DNA from: Pseudomonadota bacterium
GTDB lineage: Bacteria; Desulfobacterota; Desulfovibrionia; Desulfovibrionales; Desulfovibrionaceae
Length of the DNA: 18,953 bases
Assembly: GCA_023390395.1 (NCBI GenBank)
Contig: JAEWCY010000108.1
Location: forward strand, 1-18,953
Direction of reading: 5' to 3'
A program made the position numbers and the translations under genes. The notes below the pieces were generated by a model, which saw only the letters and a list, made by a program, of their open reading frames with translations, was not told the origin of the DNA and made no database searches. Below are positions 7,214-13,503 of the stretch, one piece after another (position 1 is the first letter of the stretch; every line of letters starts with the position of its first letter).

Positions 7214-7750
7214 ATGATATACCAGCTACATATTCGACTTTTAGAAACGAATCCTCCGATCTGGAGAAGGATACAAGTTTCGGGTAGGATTAAACTCTAT
7301 CGCTTGGCTATGCTTATTCTTCGTGCTATGGGTTGGGAAAATTCGCATCTGAGTGAGTTTGAAATCGATGGGAAAAGGTATGGGTATAGCGAGTTTGATG
7401 AATACGGTGAAGGAATTCTTGAGTTTAAAGATTTTGTAGTTTCGAAAGTGCTGACTGATAAGATTAAAAGATTTGTTTTCATGTATGATTTTGGAGATGA
7501 TTGGCAACACGAAGTTGTAGTTGAAGATATTCTCACCGAAGCTGCTGGTGTAAAGTACCCTCTCTGCATCGATGGAGAAAGGGCCTGTCCGCCAGAAGAT
7601 GTCGGTGGTGTTTATGGATACGAAGAATATCTAGAGGTATTATCCGATCCAGATGATGAGCAATACAAAAGTATGTTGGAGTGGCGTGGGCCATTCGATC
7701 CAGAGAAATTTGATAAATTGGAAGCAACAAAAATGATGCAGAAAAAATAA
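7214..7750 (+). CDS. Plasmid pRiA4b ORF-3-like protein, 178 aa
   Basis: This matches the pRiA4b ORF-3 family (also called IS1096 TnpR-like). The N-terminus YQLHIRLLETNPPIWRRI is the family's opening beta strand and P-P-I-W-R-R signature (residues 3-20). FVFMYDFGDDWQHEVVVE lies near 87-104, CIDGERACPPEDVGGVYGYE near 118-137, and FDPEKFD near 161-167. The length is usual. The family's biochemical role is unproven; members are widespread on plasmids and near transposons. AGGAG is 5 bases before ATG. Codon use is AT-rich against G-rich flanks, and 72/71-bp direct repeats sit on both sides, as if the gene had been inserted or duplicated as a unit. Confidence 0.88.
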   Translation: MIYQLHIRLLETNPPIWRRIQVSGRIKLYRLAMLILRAMGWENSHLSEFEIDGKRYGYSEFDEYGEGILEFKDFVVSKVLTDKIKRFVFMYDFGDDWQHEVVVEDILTEAAGVKYPLCIDGERACPPEDVGGVYGYEEYLEVLSDPDDEQYKSMLEWRGPFDPEKFDKLEATKMMQKK

Positions 7751-7760
7751 GGGATAGCTT

Positions 7761-7831
7761 CCAGGGGAGCACAATGGGGGAGCTTTAGAAAAATGTCCCA
7801 GGAGGTGACCGGTAGATGGCAGGGAAGGGGT
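7761..7831 (+). repeat. G-rich direct repeat, right copy
   Basis: A 71-bp copy of the unit at 7051, starting 10 bases after the pRiA4b-like stop codon. It keeps AGGGGAGC, CAATGGGGGAGCT, GTCCCAGGAGG, CCGGTAGA and AGGGGT. The hairpin arm before GTCCCAGG has been lost by several G-to-A changes, so it looks like the more decayed copy. Confidence 0.6.
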
Positions 7832-8081
7832 TATATGGGGGGAAAAGCCCAAGCCCAAATATCCCTAGGGGAGGGCTTCGACTGTTTTCTTAGAGAAACT
7901 ACTTAAATTTTAGCTAGTTCTAAAATGCAGGTTCCTTCATTTTTTAATTTTCAGCAGATTTGGCAGTGAAATCGGTCTTATCAGAGCAGAATTAGCGGCA
8001 CAAGGCCAGTTTAGCCATCTCTTTGAATCTCAGCGAAATAGTTACTTTTTGCTTGAATCATCGCGAAAATGGGATGCTGGA

Positions 8082-8097
8082 TCGCAGGATCCTGCGA
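8082..8097. promoter_or_regulatory. 16-bp perfect palindrome
   Basis: TCGCAGGATCCTGCGA is a perfect palindrome in the gene-free spacer, 215 bases upstream of the NTF2-like gene. It could be a dimer-binding operator or the tip of a larger stem. There is no direct evidence for either. Confidence 0.4.
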
Positions 8098-8205
8098 ATT
8101 TACCGTCCCTGTTCCAGGAAAAACGACCAAAACAGCCCCATCCCTGGTTCTGGGAGAGGGTAGGGCAGGGTGATGCAGCTACCCGGCTGTAATACATAGC
8201 TATTT

Positions 8206-8231
8206 AAAATACGCGTTTCCCAGCGTTTTTG
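8206..8231 (-). repeat. 26-bp hairpin repeat, copy 3
   Basis: On the minus strand it reads CAAAAACGCTGGGAAACG, then CGTATTTT. ACGC/GCGT arms flank a TGGGAAAC loop. It lies 80 bases upstream of the NTF2-like start. Confidence 0.5.
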
Positions 8232-8312
8232 ATGGTCCTGAAAGCTGCAAGATGGTACTGAAGTTGATGGTTTCTTTGTTTTTCCAACTCAGTCGAATAA
8301 AAGGAAAAATCG

Positions 8313-8729
8313 ATGCAGCAATTTACTGAAGCTGAAAAGGGTGAGGTAGTCAGCGCCGTTAAAGAACAGTTTGATCAGCTTGTTTCGGCTGTGAAGAAAA
8401 TCGACACGAAAGCATGGGCATCGTTTTATAGCGATGATTCTCTCGTTGCCGCCGTAGCTGGTGTTGATTTTTACGGAGATAAAAAGACCTGGGTTGAAAC
8501 TGTTGGTGGATATTTTTCACAAAGAAAATCGCAAACTGTCGAACCAGTGGCCGTTAAAATTACCCCGTTAGGCCACGATCTAGCTCTCCTTGTCAGTGAA
8601 GAAGACACTTCGATGACTCAGGAGGATGGGGCAGTAGTGAAATCGAAGCATGTTTTTACGATGGTCTGGAAAAATGAAAAATCTGGCTGGAAAGTCTTGC
8701 ATTCTCATGAATCATGGGTAGATTCCTAA
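8313..8729 (+). CDS. NTF2-like (SnoaL/DUF4440-type) protein, 138 aa
   Basis: The length and pattern fit the NTF2-like cone fold: helices at residues 5-35 (EVVSAVKEQFDQLVSAVKKID), TKAWASFYSDDSLVAAVAG near 36-54, FYGDKKTWVETVGGYF near 57-72, then beta strands VAVKITPLGHDLALLVSEED and HVFTMVWKNEKSGWKVLHSHESW at the end. The closing W-K-V-L-H-x-H pattern is typical of DUF4440/ketosteroid-isomerase-like proteins. No signal peptide is seen. The substrate cannot be named. AAAGGA lies 7-8 bases upstream of ATG. It is followed 48 bases later by the HTH-AbrB gene. Confidence 0.85.
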   Translation: MQQFTEAEKGEVVSAVKEQFDQLVSAVKKIDTKAWASFYSDDSLVAAVAGVDFYGDKKTWVETVGGYFSQRKSQTVEPVAVKITPLGHDLALLVSEEDTSMTQEDGAVVKSKHVFTMVWKNEKSGWKVLHSHESWVDS

Positions 8730-8777
8730 TCTGTCTGATCAGATCAATCCGACATCAAACCTCAAGGAGACCTACCT

Positions 8778-9095
8778 ATGCCTAGCGCATCAAAATTCGA
8801 CGCGATGAAACTTCGCACCATGATCAAAGAAGGGAAGACCGCTCAGCAAATTATGGATGCCTTCGGTATTCCCAAGACTACCCTGAAAAATCATCTCACA
8901 AAACTGATAATGATGGATGAGGAATTCCATAAAATCGAGGGAATGGATGCGCGTGTAGCATCTGGCAGTGTGAAGTTCTCGAAGAACGGTCTCCGTCTGT
9001 CCCCGACCCTCATGGCCAACTACGGCTTCCAGCAGGGCGATGAGTTCAAGGTCTCCTACTTGGAAGAGGGGAAAATCGTGTTGGAGAAGAAGTAG
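8778..9095 (+). CDS. HTH plus AbrB-like regulator, copy A, 105 aa
   Basis: Residues 10-43 form a helix-turn-helix resembling a resolvase or Trp-repressor type (MIKEGKTAQQIMDAF, then IPKTTLKNHLTKL). Residues 65-104 look like an AbrB/SpoVT swapped-hairpin domain (VKFSKNGLRLSPTLM, NYGFQQGDEFKVSYL, GKIVLEKK). Two DNA-binding modules suggest a small transcriptional regulator or antitoxin-like protein; no toxin partner is adjacent. AAGGAG lies 8 bases before ATG. A close paralogue with the same terminator sits at 10148-10522, on the other side of the DUF4365 gene. Confidence 0.75.
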   Translation: MPSASKFDAMKLRTMIKEGKTAQQIMDAFGIPKTTLKNHLTKLIMMDEEFHKIEGMDARVASGSVKFSKNGLRLSPTLMANYGFQQGDEFKVSYLEEGKIVLEKK

Positions 9096-9170
9096 CTAGA
9101 ATTTCGGATAGTTCTGTGAGAAGGCCCACGTCGTCCGGTGAAAAGGGTGGCGTGGGTCTTTATTTGTTGG
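8793..9170 (+). repeat. Long direct repeat, copy A (regulator gene plus terminator)
   Basis: From AAATTCGACGC at 8793 to TATTTGTTGG at 9170 the sequence is repeated at 10220-10610 with about 80-85% identity through the coding part (by eye) and near-identity in the terminator. The pair flanks the DUF4365 gene. Confidence 0.8.
9123..9168 (+). terminator. Terminator of regulator copy A
   Basis: GGCCCACG and CGTGGGTC pair across a 20-base loop (some inner pairs possible) and are followed by TTTATTTGTT. The same structure ends copy B. Confidence 0.8.
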
Positions 9171-9275
9171 GAGAACTGTTGTAAAATTCTAAGATTGTGA
9201 AGTAGGTGAGTGCTTTTAGTGTATTTTGGATTGGTTGAAGTGTGATTTCAATGGTCAGATTTTTTGGAATTTATT

Positions 9276-10190
9276 ATGCACAAAAGGTCAAAGCGTCGCA
9301 CGATAACACATGTCATGGAAGGTGTTTCTTCAAGAATCTTAATAAGCAGACTGCCAAATGAATGGGTTTTTCATGATTATAAACCAGACTATGGAATTGA
9401 TTATTCAATTGAGATTTTTGACAAAACTTCTGAGGATCAGAAATGGGCAGATACATTGGGCGAGCATGTATTTGTGCAGTTAAAATCTATTCAATCTTAT
9501 AGTGTCGAGCAGGTGGTTGTGGAAGACTTGTATAATGTAGAAAAGTTTAAATTGACAGCGGTCCCAAACGGGAAAAAACGCGTCGTTGAAGTCGTTAAGT
9601 TTGTTATAGATACTCCTCTGTTGTACACTGTCCAAAGAATGGGCTCATCTCCGGTTGTGTTATTGTGTTTAGTTTGTATTGAGACTGAAGATGTTTTTTA
9701 TCTTTGCTTGAATGATTATATCGATAAAATACTTATGCCAAGAGATGGTGAATATACTGCAAAGAAAAGCAAAACAATCTATATCCCAATCAGAAATAAG
9801 ATCATAAAGGGCAGTGGCCACGCTATTTCAGTGTTGAAGTTTTATGCAAAACGTTCGAAGTTGTACTCGGCATTTTTAAAATTTCACTATTTTAATATAG
9901 AGCTGAAAAATGTCAATTATGATGATGAATTTTTGGTGATGAATTTTGTAAAAAAGTCTTTACAGTTTGACATATGGAGTGCTTCTTCGTCGTGGGGTGT
10001 GCTTAATATGTATTTGGATAATCTTAAGCAACTGTATGACATTATGAATAGGCGTGAAAAAAAAGTCCGTGATATTCGTATCGAAGTTTTCCGTACTTTT
10101 AATGGTTTAGATGCATTGAGCTCAACGTATGAGGAATACTGCCGAGAATGGTGGCTGCCTTCAGCGTTCGCGTTGGATTTATCATATTAG
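9276..10190 (+). CDS. DUF4365-domain protein (PD-(D/E)XK-like), 304 aa
   Basis: The N-terminal 80 residues show the DUF4365 pattern: RTITHVMEGVSSRILISRL with Glu15, then PDYGIDYSIEIF with D42 and E46, then EHVFVQLKSI with Q68 and K70. D...(E/Q)xK is the active-site order of PD-(D/E)XK-like nucleases, the clan to which DUF4365 belongs. The remaining 220 residues are unassigned. DUF4365 proteins are often found in defence and mobile regions, so a nuclease effector is likely but unproven. A TTG 12 bases upstream is an alternative start; neither has a strong ribosome-binding site. The gene is AT-rich and lies exactly between two copies of the HTH-AbrB regulator gene, overlapping the 5' extension of the second. 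Confidence 0.75.
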   Translation: MHKRSKRRTITHVMEGVSSRILISRLPNEWVFHDYKPDYGIDYSIEIFDKTSEDQKWADTLGEHVFVQLKSIQSYSVEQVVVEDLYNVEKFKLTAVPNGKKRVVEVVKFVIDTPLLYTVQRMGSSPVVLLCLVCIETEDVFYLCLNDYIDKILMPRDGEYTAKKSKTIYIPIRNKIIKGSGHAISVLKFYAKRSKLYSAFLKFHYFNIELKNVNYDDEFLVMNFVKKSLQFDIWSASSSWGVLNMYLDNLKQLYDIMNRREKKVRDIRIEVFRTFNGLDALSSTYEEYCREWWLPSAFALDLSY

Positions 10191-10522
10191 CTTTTTTGAA
10201 TTTTAAAAATGAAGAATCGAAATTCGACGCCATGAAACTTTGCACCATGATCACCGAAGGGAAAACCGCTCAGCAAATCATGGATGCCTTCGATATCAAG
10301 AAAGCGAACCTGAAAGCCCATCTCCTGAAACTGATGCAGATGGATGAGAAGTTTTATAAAATCGAGGGAATGGATGCTCGTGTGGCAGCTGGAAGCGTGA
10401 AGTTCTCGAAGAACGGTCTCCGTCTTTCCCCGACGCTCCTGGCCAACTACGGGTTCAGCCAGGGCGACGAGTTTAAGGTGTCCTGTCTGGAAGAGGGGAA
10501 GATTGTCCTTGAGAAAAAATAG
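10148..10522 (+). CDS. HTH plus AbrB-like regulator, copy B, 5' end altered
   Basis: A paralogue of the gene at 8778, with the same HTH (MITEGKTAQQIMDAF, IKKANLKAHLLKL) and AbrB-like hairpin (VKFSKNGLRLSPTLL, YGFSQGDEFKV). Homology starts abruptly at SKFDAMKL, the fifth codon or so of copy A. The native start and ribosome-binding site are missing and replaced by the tail of the DUF4365 gene. The ATG at 10148 gives an unrelated hydrophobic extension read out of frame with DUF4365; TTG 10196 or ATG 10232 may be the real start. The recognition helix differs (IPKTTLKNHL versus IKKANLKAHL), so the two copies may bind different sites. Confidence 0.65.
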   Translation: MVAAFSVRVGFIILAFLNFKNEESKFDAMKLCTMITEGKTAQQIMDAFDIKKANLKAHLLKLMQMDEKFYKIEGMDARVAAGSVKFSKNGLRLSPTLLANYGFSQGDEFKVSCLEEGKIVLEKK

Positions 10523-10610
10523 CTAGCTAGTTGGATTTTTTTGGAATAGTTGCGCATCATGGCCCACGTCGTCCTGTGAAAATAGGTTGGCGTGGGTCTT
10601 TATTTGTTGG
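10220..10610 (+). repeat. Long direct repeat, copy B (regulator gene plus terminator)
   Basis: The partner of 8793-9170. Homologous recombination between the two would remove a segment of about 1.43 kb that carries the DUF4365 gene and leave one intact regulator gene with its own start. Confidence 0.8.
10561..10608 (+). terminator. Terminator of regulator copy B
   Basis: GGCCCACG at 10561-10568 pairs with CGTGGGTC at 10591-10598 and is followed by TTTATTTGTT, as in copy A. Confidence 0.8.
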
Positions 10611-10640
10611 CTGGAAAGGGATATCAAGGGGTGTAGTTTG

Positions 10641-10661
10641 CCCCCAGCTTTGATTTGGGGG
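10641..10661 (+). promoter_or_regulatory. Hairpin upstream of the 311-aa gene
   Basis: CCCCCA and TTGGGGG pair across an 8-base loop, 57 bases before the 311-aa start codon. It is followed by ATTTG only, so an mRNA leader structure is as likely as a second terminator. Confidence 0.35.
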
Positions 10662-10717
10662 ATTTGTAGCAAGTGCAATGAATGATGTTTCCTCTCTATA
10701 GTGAAAGGATTTTTTGA

Positions 10718-11653
10718 ATGGCAAAAGATAGTAAAAGGACAAAACGATTTTTATTTTTACGTGCAACATTCGAAGAATCAACTGATTTGGATAACTTGAC
10801 TACTCTTGAAGAATATATAGTTCAAGTATACTCAAATTTAAAAACTGCAAAAGAAAGAGTAGTGAGTTATGCTGGCCAGACATGGGTCGGAACATTTTTT
10901 AAAAAGAAAAATGATTGCCTCTTCTTCCAGTTTTCTGTCGCAACATTTGGGGAAAATGCGACCACACTTCCAACTGACGACCTTGATAGAGAAAGTGTAG
11001 AACTGGATACAACAGCCCCTCCGAGTGGGAGAGAGTTTTCAGAAGGAGATGTGATCTGCTGTGTTGCACGCAATGACATCTTTACGTGTCAGTCTCTCGT
11101 AAGAGATAGTAAGATTGAATTGTATTTGCGTGCACTGTTTGATAAAGCCGGATTGTCTAGTCGTGCCCAAACATTGCATGTAGATAAGCCTGCTAATTTT
11201 GACAAGATTCGTATGATAAAAGAGATTGGGGTAAAAAGTATCAGGATAAAAGCTTCGCTCTCGGATGCACAATTCATGCGGCTCGATGATATCCATGGGA
11301 GAGGGCCATTGAAGAAGCTCATCCGTGGTTTGGTTTGTGAAGATAAAAAACTTGTTGAAGCAGCAAGAGATTCCGAAGCACAGTTGAAAATCGAATTTAA
11401 TGTGCCTAAGAAATCGATAGCGTCAGGGCCTCAAGATTGGATCGAAACTGAAGCTCTTGAGGCTGTGGATGAAGGGGAGTCGTATCAAATAATAACGAAT
11501 GATGGGAAGGTCATAACGTCTGATGAAGTGACTATCTCAAAAAAGGAGCGGCTTGAACGTTTCGGAAAGTCTGTGTTTGTTGATGAGGCTATGAGAAAGC
11601 TAGAGACGTTTAAGAATGAATTCGGATTAAGTTATGGAACAAGGAAGAATTAG
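10718..11653 (+). CDS. Unknown soluble protein of a two-gene module, 311 aa
   Basis: Not recognised. ATG follows AAAGGA at an 8-base gap. There is no signal peptide or membrane helix. The N-terminal 140 residues look beta-rich (RFLFLRATF, DCLFFQFSVATFG, GDVICCVARNDIF). The middle has helices (KIELYLRALFDKAGL, FDKIRMIKEIGV). The C-terminal third is charged and helical and ends in SYGTRKN. Its last 20 bases overlap the start of a four-helix membrane gene, so the two are translated together. A soluble sensor or effector with a small membrane partner recalls two-gene phage-defence modules such as Kiwa, where gene order is the reverse, but no homology to those proteins could be shown by reading. 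AT-rich codon use fits recent arrival. Confidence 0.7.
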   Translation: MAKDSKRTKRFLFLRATFEESTDLDNLTTLEEYIVQVYSNLKTAKERVVSYAGQTWVGTFFKKKNDCLFFQFSVATFGENATTLPTDDLDRESVELDTTAPPSGREFSEGDVICCVARNDIFTCQSLVRDSKIELYLRALFDKAGLSSRAQTLHVDKPANFDKIRMIKEIGVKSIRIKASLSDAQFMRLDDIHGRGPLKKLIRGLVCEDKKLVEAARDSEAQLKIEFNVPKKSIASGPQDWIETEALEAVDEGESYQIITNDGKVITSDEVTISKKERLERFGKSVFVDEAMRKLETFKNEFGLSYGTRKN

Positions 11654-12122
11654 ATTTGCTTGGGGGAGGATATTATACGTTTTTTTATGTATACTGATCA
11701 GTGCTGCAGCTGCTTATTGGACACCTGTCAAGCCAGACCAGTTGGAGAAGATGGCTAATATTGCTGCGGCAGTGTTTTCGATTCTATTCGGGTTTTCTAT
11801 GACCATCATAGCAGTAGTCGGTGGCCTTGATACCGTCCTTGGGTCTTTTTCATGGGAATCTCTACAGCGGTATAGAGATACTTTCAGTGCTAAAATTTTT
11901 AGACAATCATTACTTTGCTTGATGTATTTTGTGTCGATTATTGCGTCTCTACTAGTGGTGGTAATAGATCCATTGACAATATATTATAAGGTTGTGTCTA
12001 GAGTTTTCATTTTTATGGTTAGTTTTTCTTTTTTTTGCTCACTAACAATGCCTTTTAGTTTGCATAATTTGTACTGCGAGCGTTATGAATTTCTTATGAA
12101 AGATAAAGGCGCACCTAAGTAA
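11634..12122 (+). CDS. Four-helix membrane protein of the module, 162 aa
   Basis: Four hydrophobic segments are clear: about residues 12-32 (ILYVFLCILISAAAAYW), 42-64 (AAAVFSILFGFSMTIIAVVGG), 91-112 (SLLCLMYFVSIIASLLVVVI) and 119-142 (VSRVFIFMVSFSFFCSLTM). Short polar loops separate them, with a charged 25-residue cytoplasmic or periplasmic loop between helices 2 and 3. The basic start (RIRFAWGR) suggests the N-terminus is inside. The start overlaps the 311-aa gene by 20 bases and lacks its own good ribosome-binding site, as expected for coupled translation. It is not assigned to a family. A membrane-damaging or anchoring partner for the 311-aa protein is inferred. Confidence 0.7.
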   Translation: MEQGRIRFAWGRILYVFLCILISAAAAYWTPVKPDQLEKMANIAAAVFSILFGFSMTIIAVVGGLDTVLGSFSWESLQRYRDTFSAKIFRQSLLCLMYFVSIIASLLVVVIDPLTIYYKVVSRVFIFMVSFSFFCSLTMPFSLHNLYCERYEFLMKDKGAPK

Positions 12123-12144
12123 CTAGCTAGATTTATTCTGTATA

Positions 12145-12741
12145 TTATACTCCGTCCCAAAGCTTTGCTATATAGGCTAGTTCGGCATCAATTAGGGTGG
12201 CAAGTGTAGCGCTAGGTGAGGGCTCGTCTATTATTTTGGAATTCCTTGTGTCGAGAATTGACATAGTGGTTTCTTCTGGTGACATGGTTTTTAGGCATGT
12301 TGTCATTAAATATGTGATGATGTCTACCCTGTTTTTTGTAAGCTTATCAGGTTTGAAATATAGCTTAATCAGGCTGGGGTGCCCATTTATCTTCAAGCCA
12401 AGCTCAGGATTTACGCTCACTGAAATTCCAGAACTTTCGTAGAGACATGTGGGAGGATCAAACCAAACTAGCTCTTTTTTGCCGGACCATTTGTTATAGC
12501 CGCTTATTATGGCTGCATAGTTTTCGCGCTTTTTTGCAGAGATACTTGTAGCTATCCTGTCAAGAGAATTATTTTTAAGATTGTCTTTGTGTAGCTGAAT
12601 AATTCCTTCTCGGATTTGTTTGTAATAATCGGATGAAGGGTTGTATTCTGGGCGCTCTTTTATCTGACGAACTTTTGTCGCTTTTGGCGTCCCACTCTTG
12701 GAAACAATTTCTACAAAGTCAGTTAGGGATAAACGACGCAT
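12145..12741 (-). CDS. Hypothetical protein, 198 aa
   Basis: Not recognised. GAGGGG sits 6 bases before ATG 12741. It is a soluble protein. A basic N-terminal part (residues 1-80, with SGTPKATKVRQIKERP) may bind nucleic acid. An alpha/beta middle (ELVWFDPPTCLYESS, SVNPELGLKING, LIKLYFKPDKL) follows, with a helical C-terminus. It lies 39 bases downstream of the 59-aa gene on the same strand and converges on the membrane-protein gene, with 22 bases between stops, so it is a separate transcription unit from the two-gene module. Confidence 0.7.
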   Translation of the reverse strand: MRRLSLTDFVEIVSKSGTPKATKVRQIKERPEYNPSSDYYKQIREGIIQLHKDNLKNNSLDRIATSISAKKRENYAAIISGYNKWSGKKELVWFDPPTCLYESSGISVSVNPELGLKINGHPSLIKLYFKPDKLTKNRVDIITYLMTTCLKTMSPEETTMSILDTRNSKIIDEPSPSATLATLIDAELAYIAKLWDGV

Positions 12742-12780
12742 ATTTTCCCCTCGATCAATAGAATTACAATTGCAAAATGT

Positions 12781-12960
12781 TTAATGTCGCCTGCCGTCTT
12801 CCTCTTTTGCCACTCCTTTGAATGGTTCTTTCTTTTTAACATCCATAAATTTACCAGTATCGGCATCGCGCTTCACCCAAGTATCGTTTTGGGGATTATG
12901 AACCTGCGTCCTGTCAGTAACCGAGCCCTTGCGATATCCAGCTCCGGTGTTCTTGGCCAT
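12781..12960 (-). CDS. Small basic protein, 59 aa
   Basis: A short gene easily missed. ATG 12960 is preceded by CAGGAG at a 5-base gap, and the protein begins MAKNTGAGYRKGSVTDRTQV and ends EEDGRRH. The pattern NTGxGxRKGxVxxRTQ...HNPxxxTWVKRDxxTGKFMD...KPFKGVxKE is one I recognise from small conserved hypothetical proteins found in many bacteria; no function is known to me. It is very basic and probably disordered or nucleic-acid associated. It is the first gene of a minus-strand pair with the 198-aa protein. Confidence 0.75.
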   Translation of the reverse strand: MAKNTGAGYRKGSVTDRTQVHNPQNDTWVKRDADTGKFMDVKKKEPFKGVAKEEDGRRH

Positions 12961-13410
12961 TTTGTCTCCTGGGGCAGTCGATGTAAAATTTAATTTTATA
13001 TAATCTGCCGCAGATATTCATGCAATACTGTACCGTGAAAAAGATATTGTCTGCATATTAGTAATGATTTTAGTATGATAAATCTGATAGAGGTGCCAAG
13101 TCGATGAGGAAAAATCACTTCTTCCTCGCGTGCAGCTACCTGCATCACCCCGCAACACCTTGATATTTCAACTTAATATACTGGAATAATTAACTATTCA
13201 TGTCAAAACATCCTCCCCAACGTCCTTTTTCCTCCTCCCTATAGCAAAAACCCCTTGACCTCCCCGTACCAAATCCGTACTTACCCCGAGCCAACGACGC
13301 GCCAACGAAGCCAACGGATTTGGCCCCCAACTTTTTCTTGGGAACGGAAATTTTGGGGTTGACTTCGGGACGAGTTTGGGGCATTTAGCCTGTTCCCTGA
13401 TTCTGTTTAT
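12961..13410. other. Gene-free stretch before the tRNA fragment
   Basis: No gene is supported; overlapping minus-strand frames near 13190-13452 have no ribosome-binding site and odd composition. It holds the likely promoter of the 59-aa operon near 12961-13020, a GAGGAA/TTCCTC stem at about 13105-13127, the motif shared with 8165 (13136-13153) and three GCCAACG heptamers (13290-13316). Confidence 0.5.
13290..13316 (-). repeat. CGTTGGC heptamer array, left of the tRNA fragment
   Basis: GCCAACG occurs at 13290, 13301 and 13310 (CGTTGGC on the minus strand), at steps of 11 and 9 bases, about one helical turn. That spacing suits repeated binding of one protein to one DNA face, as at recombinase arm sites or iterons. 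Confidence 0.5.
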
Positions 13411-13449
13411 AGGACCGTAGCTCAGGGGGAGAGCGCTTGCTTGACACGC
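13411..13449 (+). pseudogene. 5' half of a tRNA-Val(GAC) gene
   Basis: GGACCGTAGCTCAG, then GGGGAGAGCGC, then TTGCTTGACACGC match the acceptor 5' strand, a closed D-arm (GCTC/GAGC) and the anticodon arm up to the GAC anticodon and two bases of the 3' stem of tRNA-Val. After GC the sequence leaves the tRNA pattern: the stem partner GCAAG, the TTCGA T-arm and the CCA end are all absent. It cannot be a working tRNA. A break at the anticodon arm is a known crossover region for tyrosine integrases that use tRNA genes, so this is probably an attachment-site remnant. Confidence 0.7.
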
Positions 13450-13503
13450 CAAAAGCGTGATTTAACCCCCTAAAATCCTTCCAAAAGCCCCTGTGAAAAT
13501 GTG

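Larger units (their letters stand above)
7832..8312. other. Gene-free spacer of 480 bp
   Basis: No gene is supported. It contains a 16-bp palindrome (8082-8097), a motif shared with 13136 (8165-8182) and hairpin repeat copy 3 (8206-8231). The outer part of the palindrome, GGGA at 8071 and TCCC at 8106, could extend it into a larger stem. Confidence 0.5.

Noticed and set aside
7051..7831. A classical insertion sequence around the pRiA4b-like gene
   Set aside because: The flanking repeats are direct, not inverted, and there is no transposase; the pRiA4b family is not itself an established transposase.
8778..9095. Antitoxin of a toxin-antitoxin pair
   Set aside because: The AbrB-like domain fits an antitoxin, but neither neighbour is a recognisable toxin and spacing to them is wide.
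10718..12122. Naming the pair as Kiwa
   Set aside because: Only the general layout (soluble plus 4-TM protein) agrees; gene order is reversed and no sequence motif could be tied to KwaA or KwaB.
13411..13449. A working tRNA gene
   Set aside because: The anticodon 3' stem, T-arm and acceptor 3' strand are missing from the following 80 bases.
13190..13452. Minus-strand frames of 64 and 84 codons next to the tRNA fragment
   Set aside because: No ribosome-binding site, odd Pro/Lys/Arg-rich composition, and they run over the heptamer array and the tRNA fragment.
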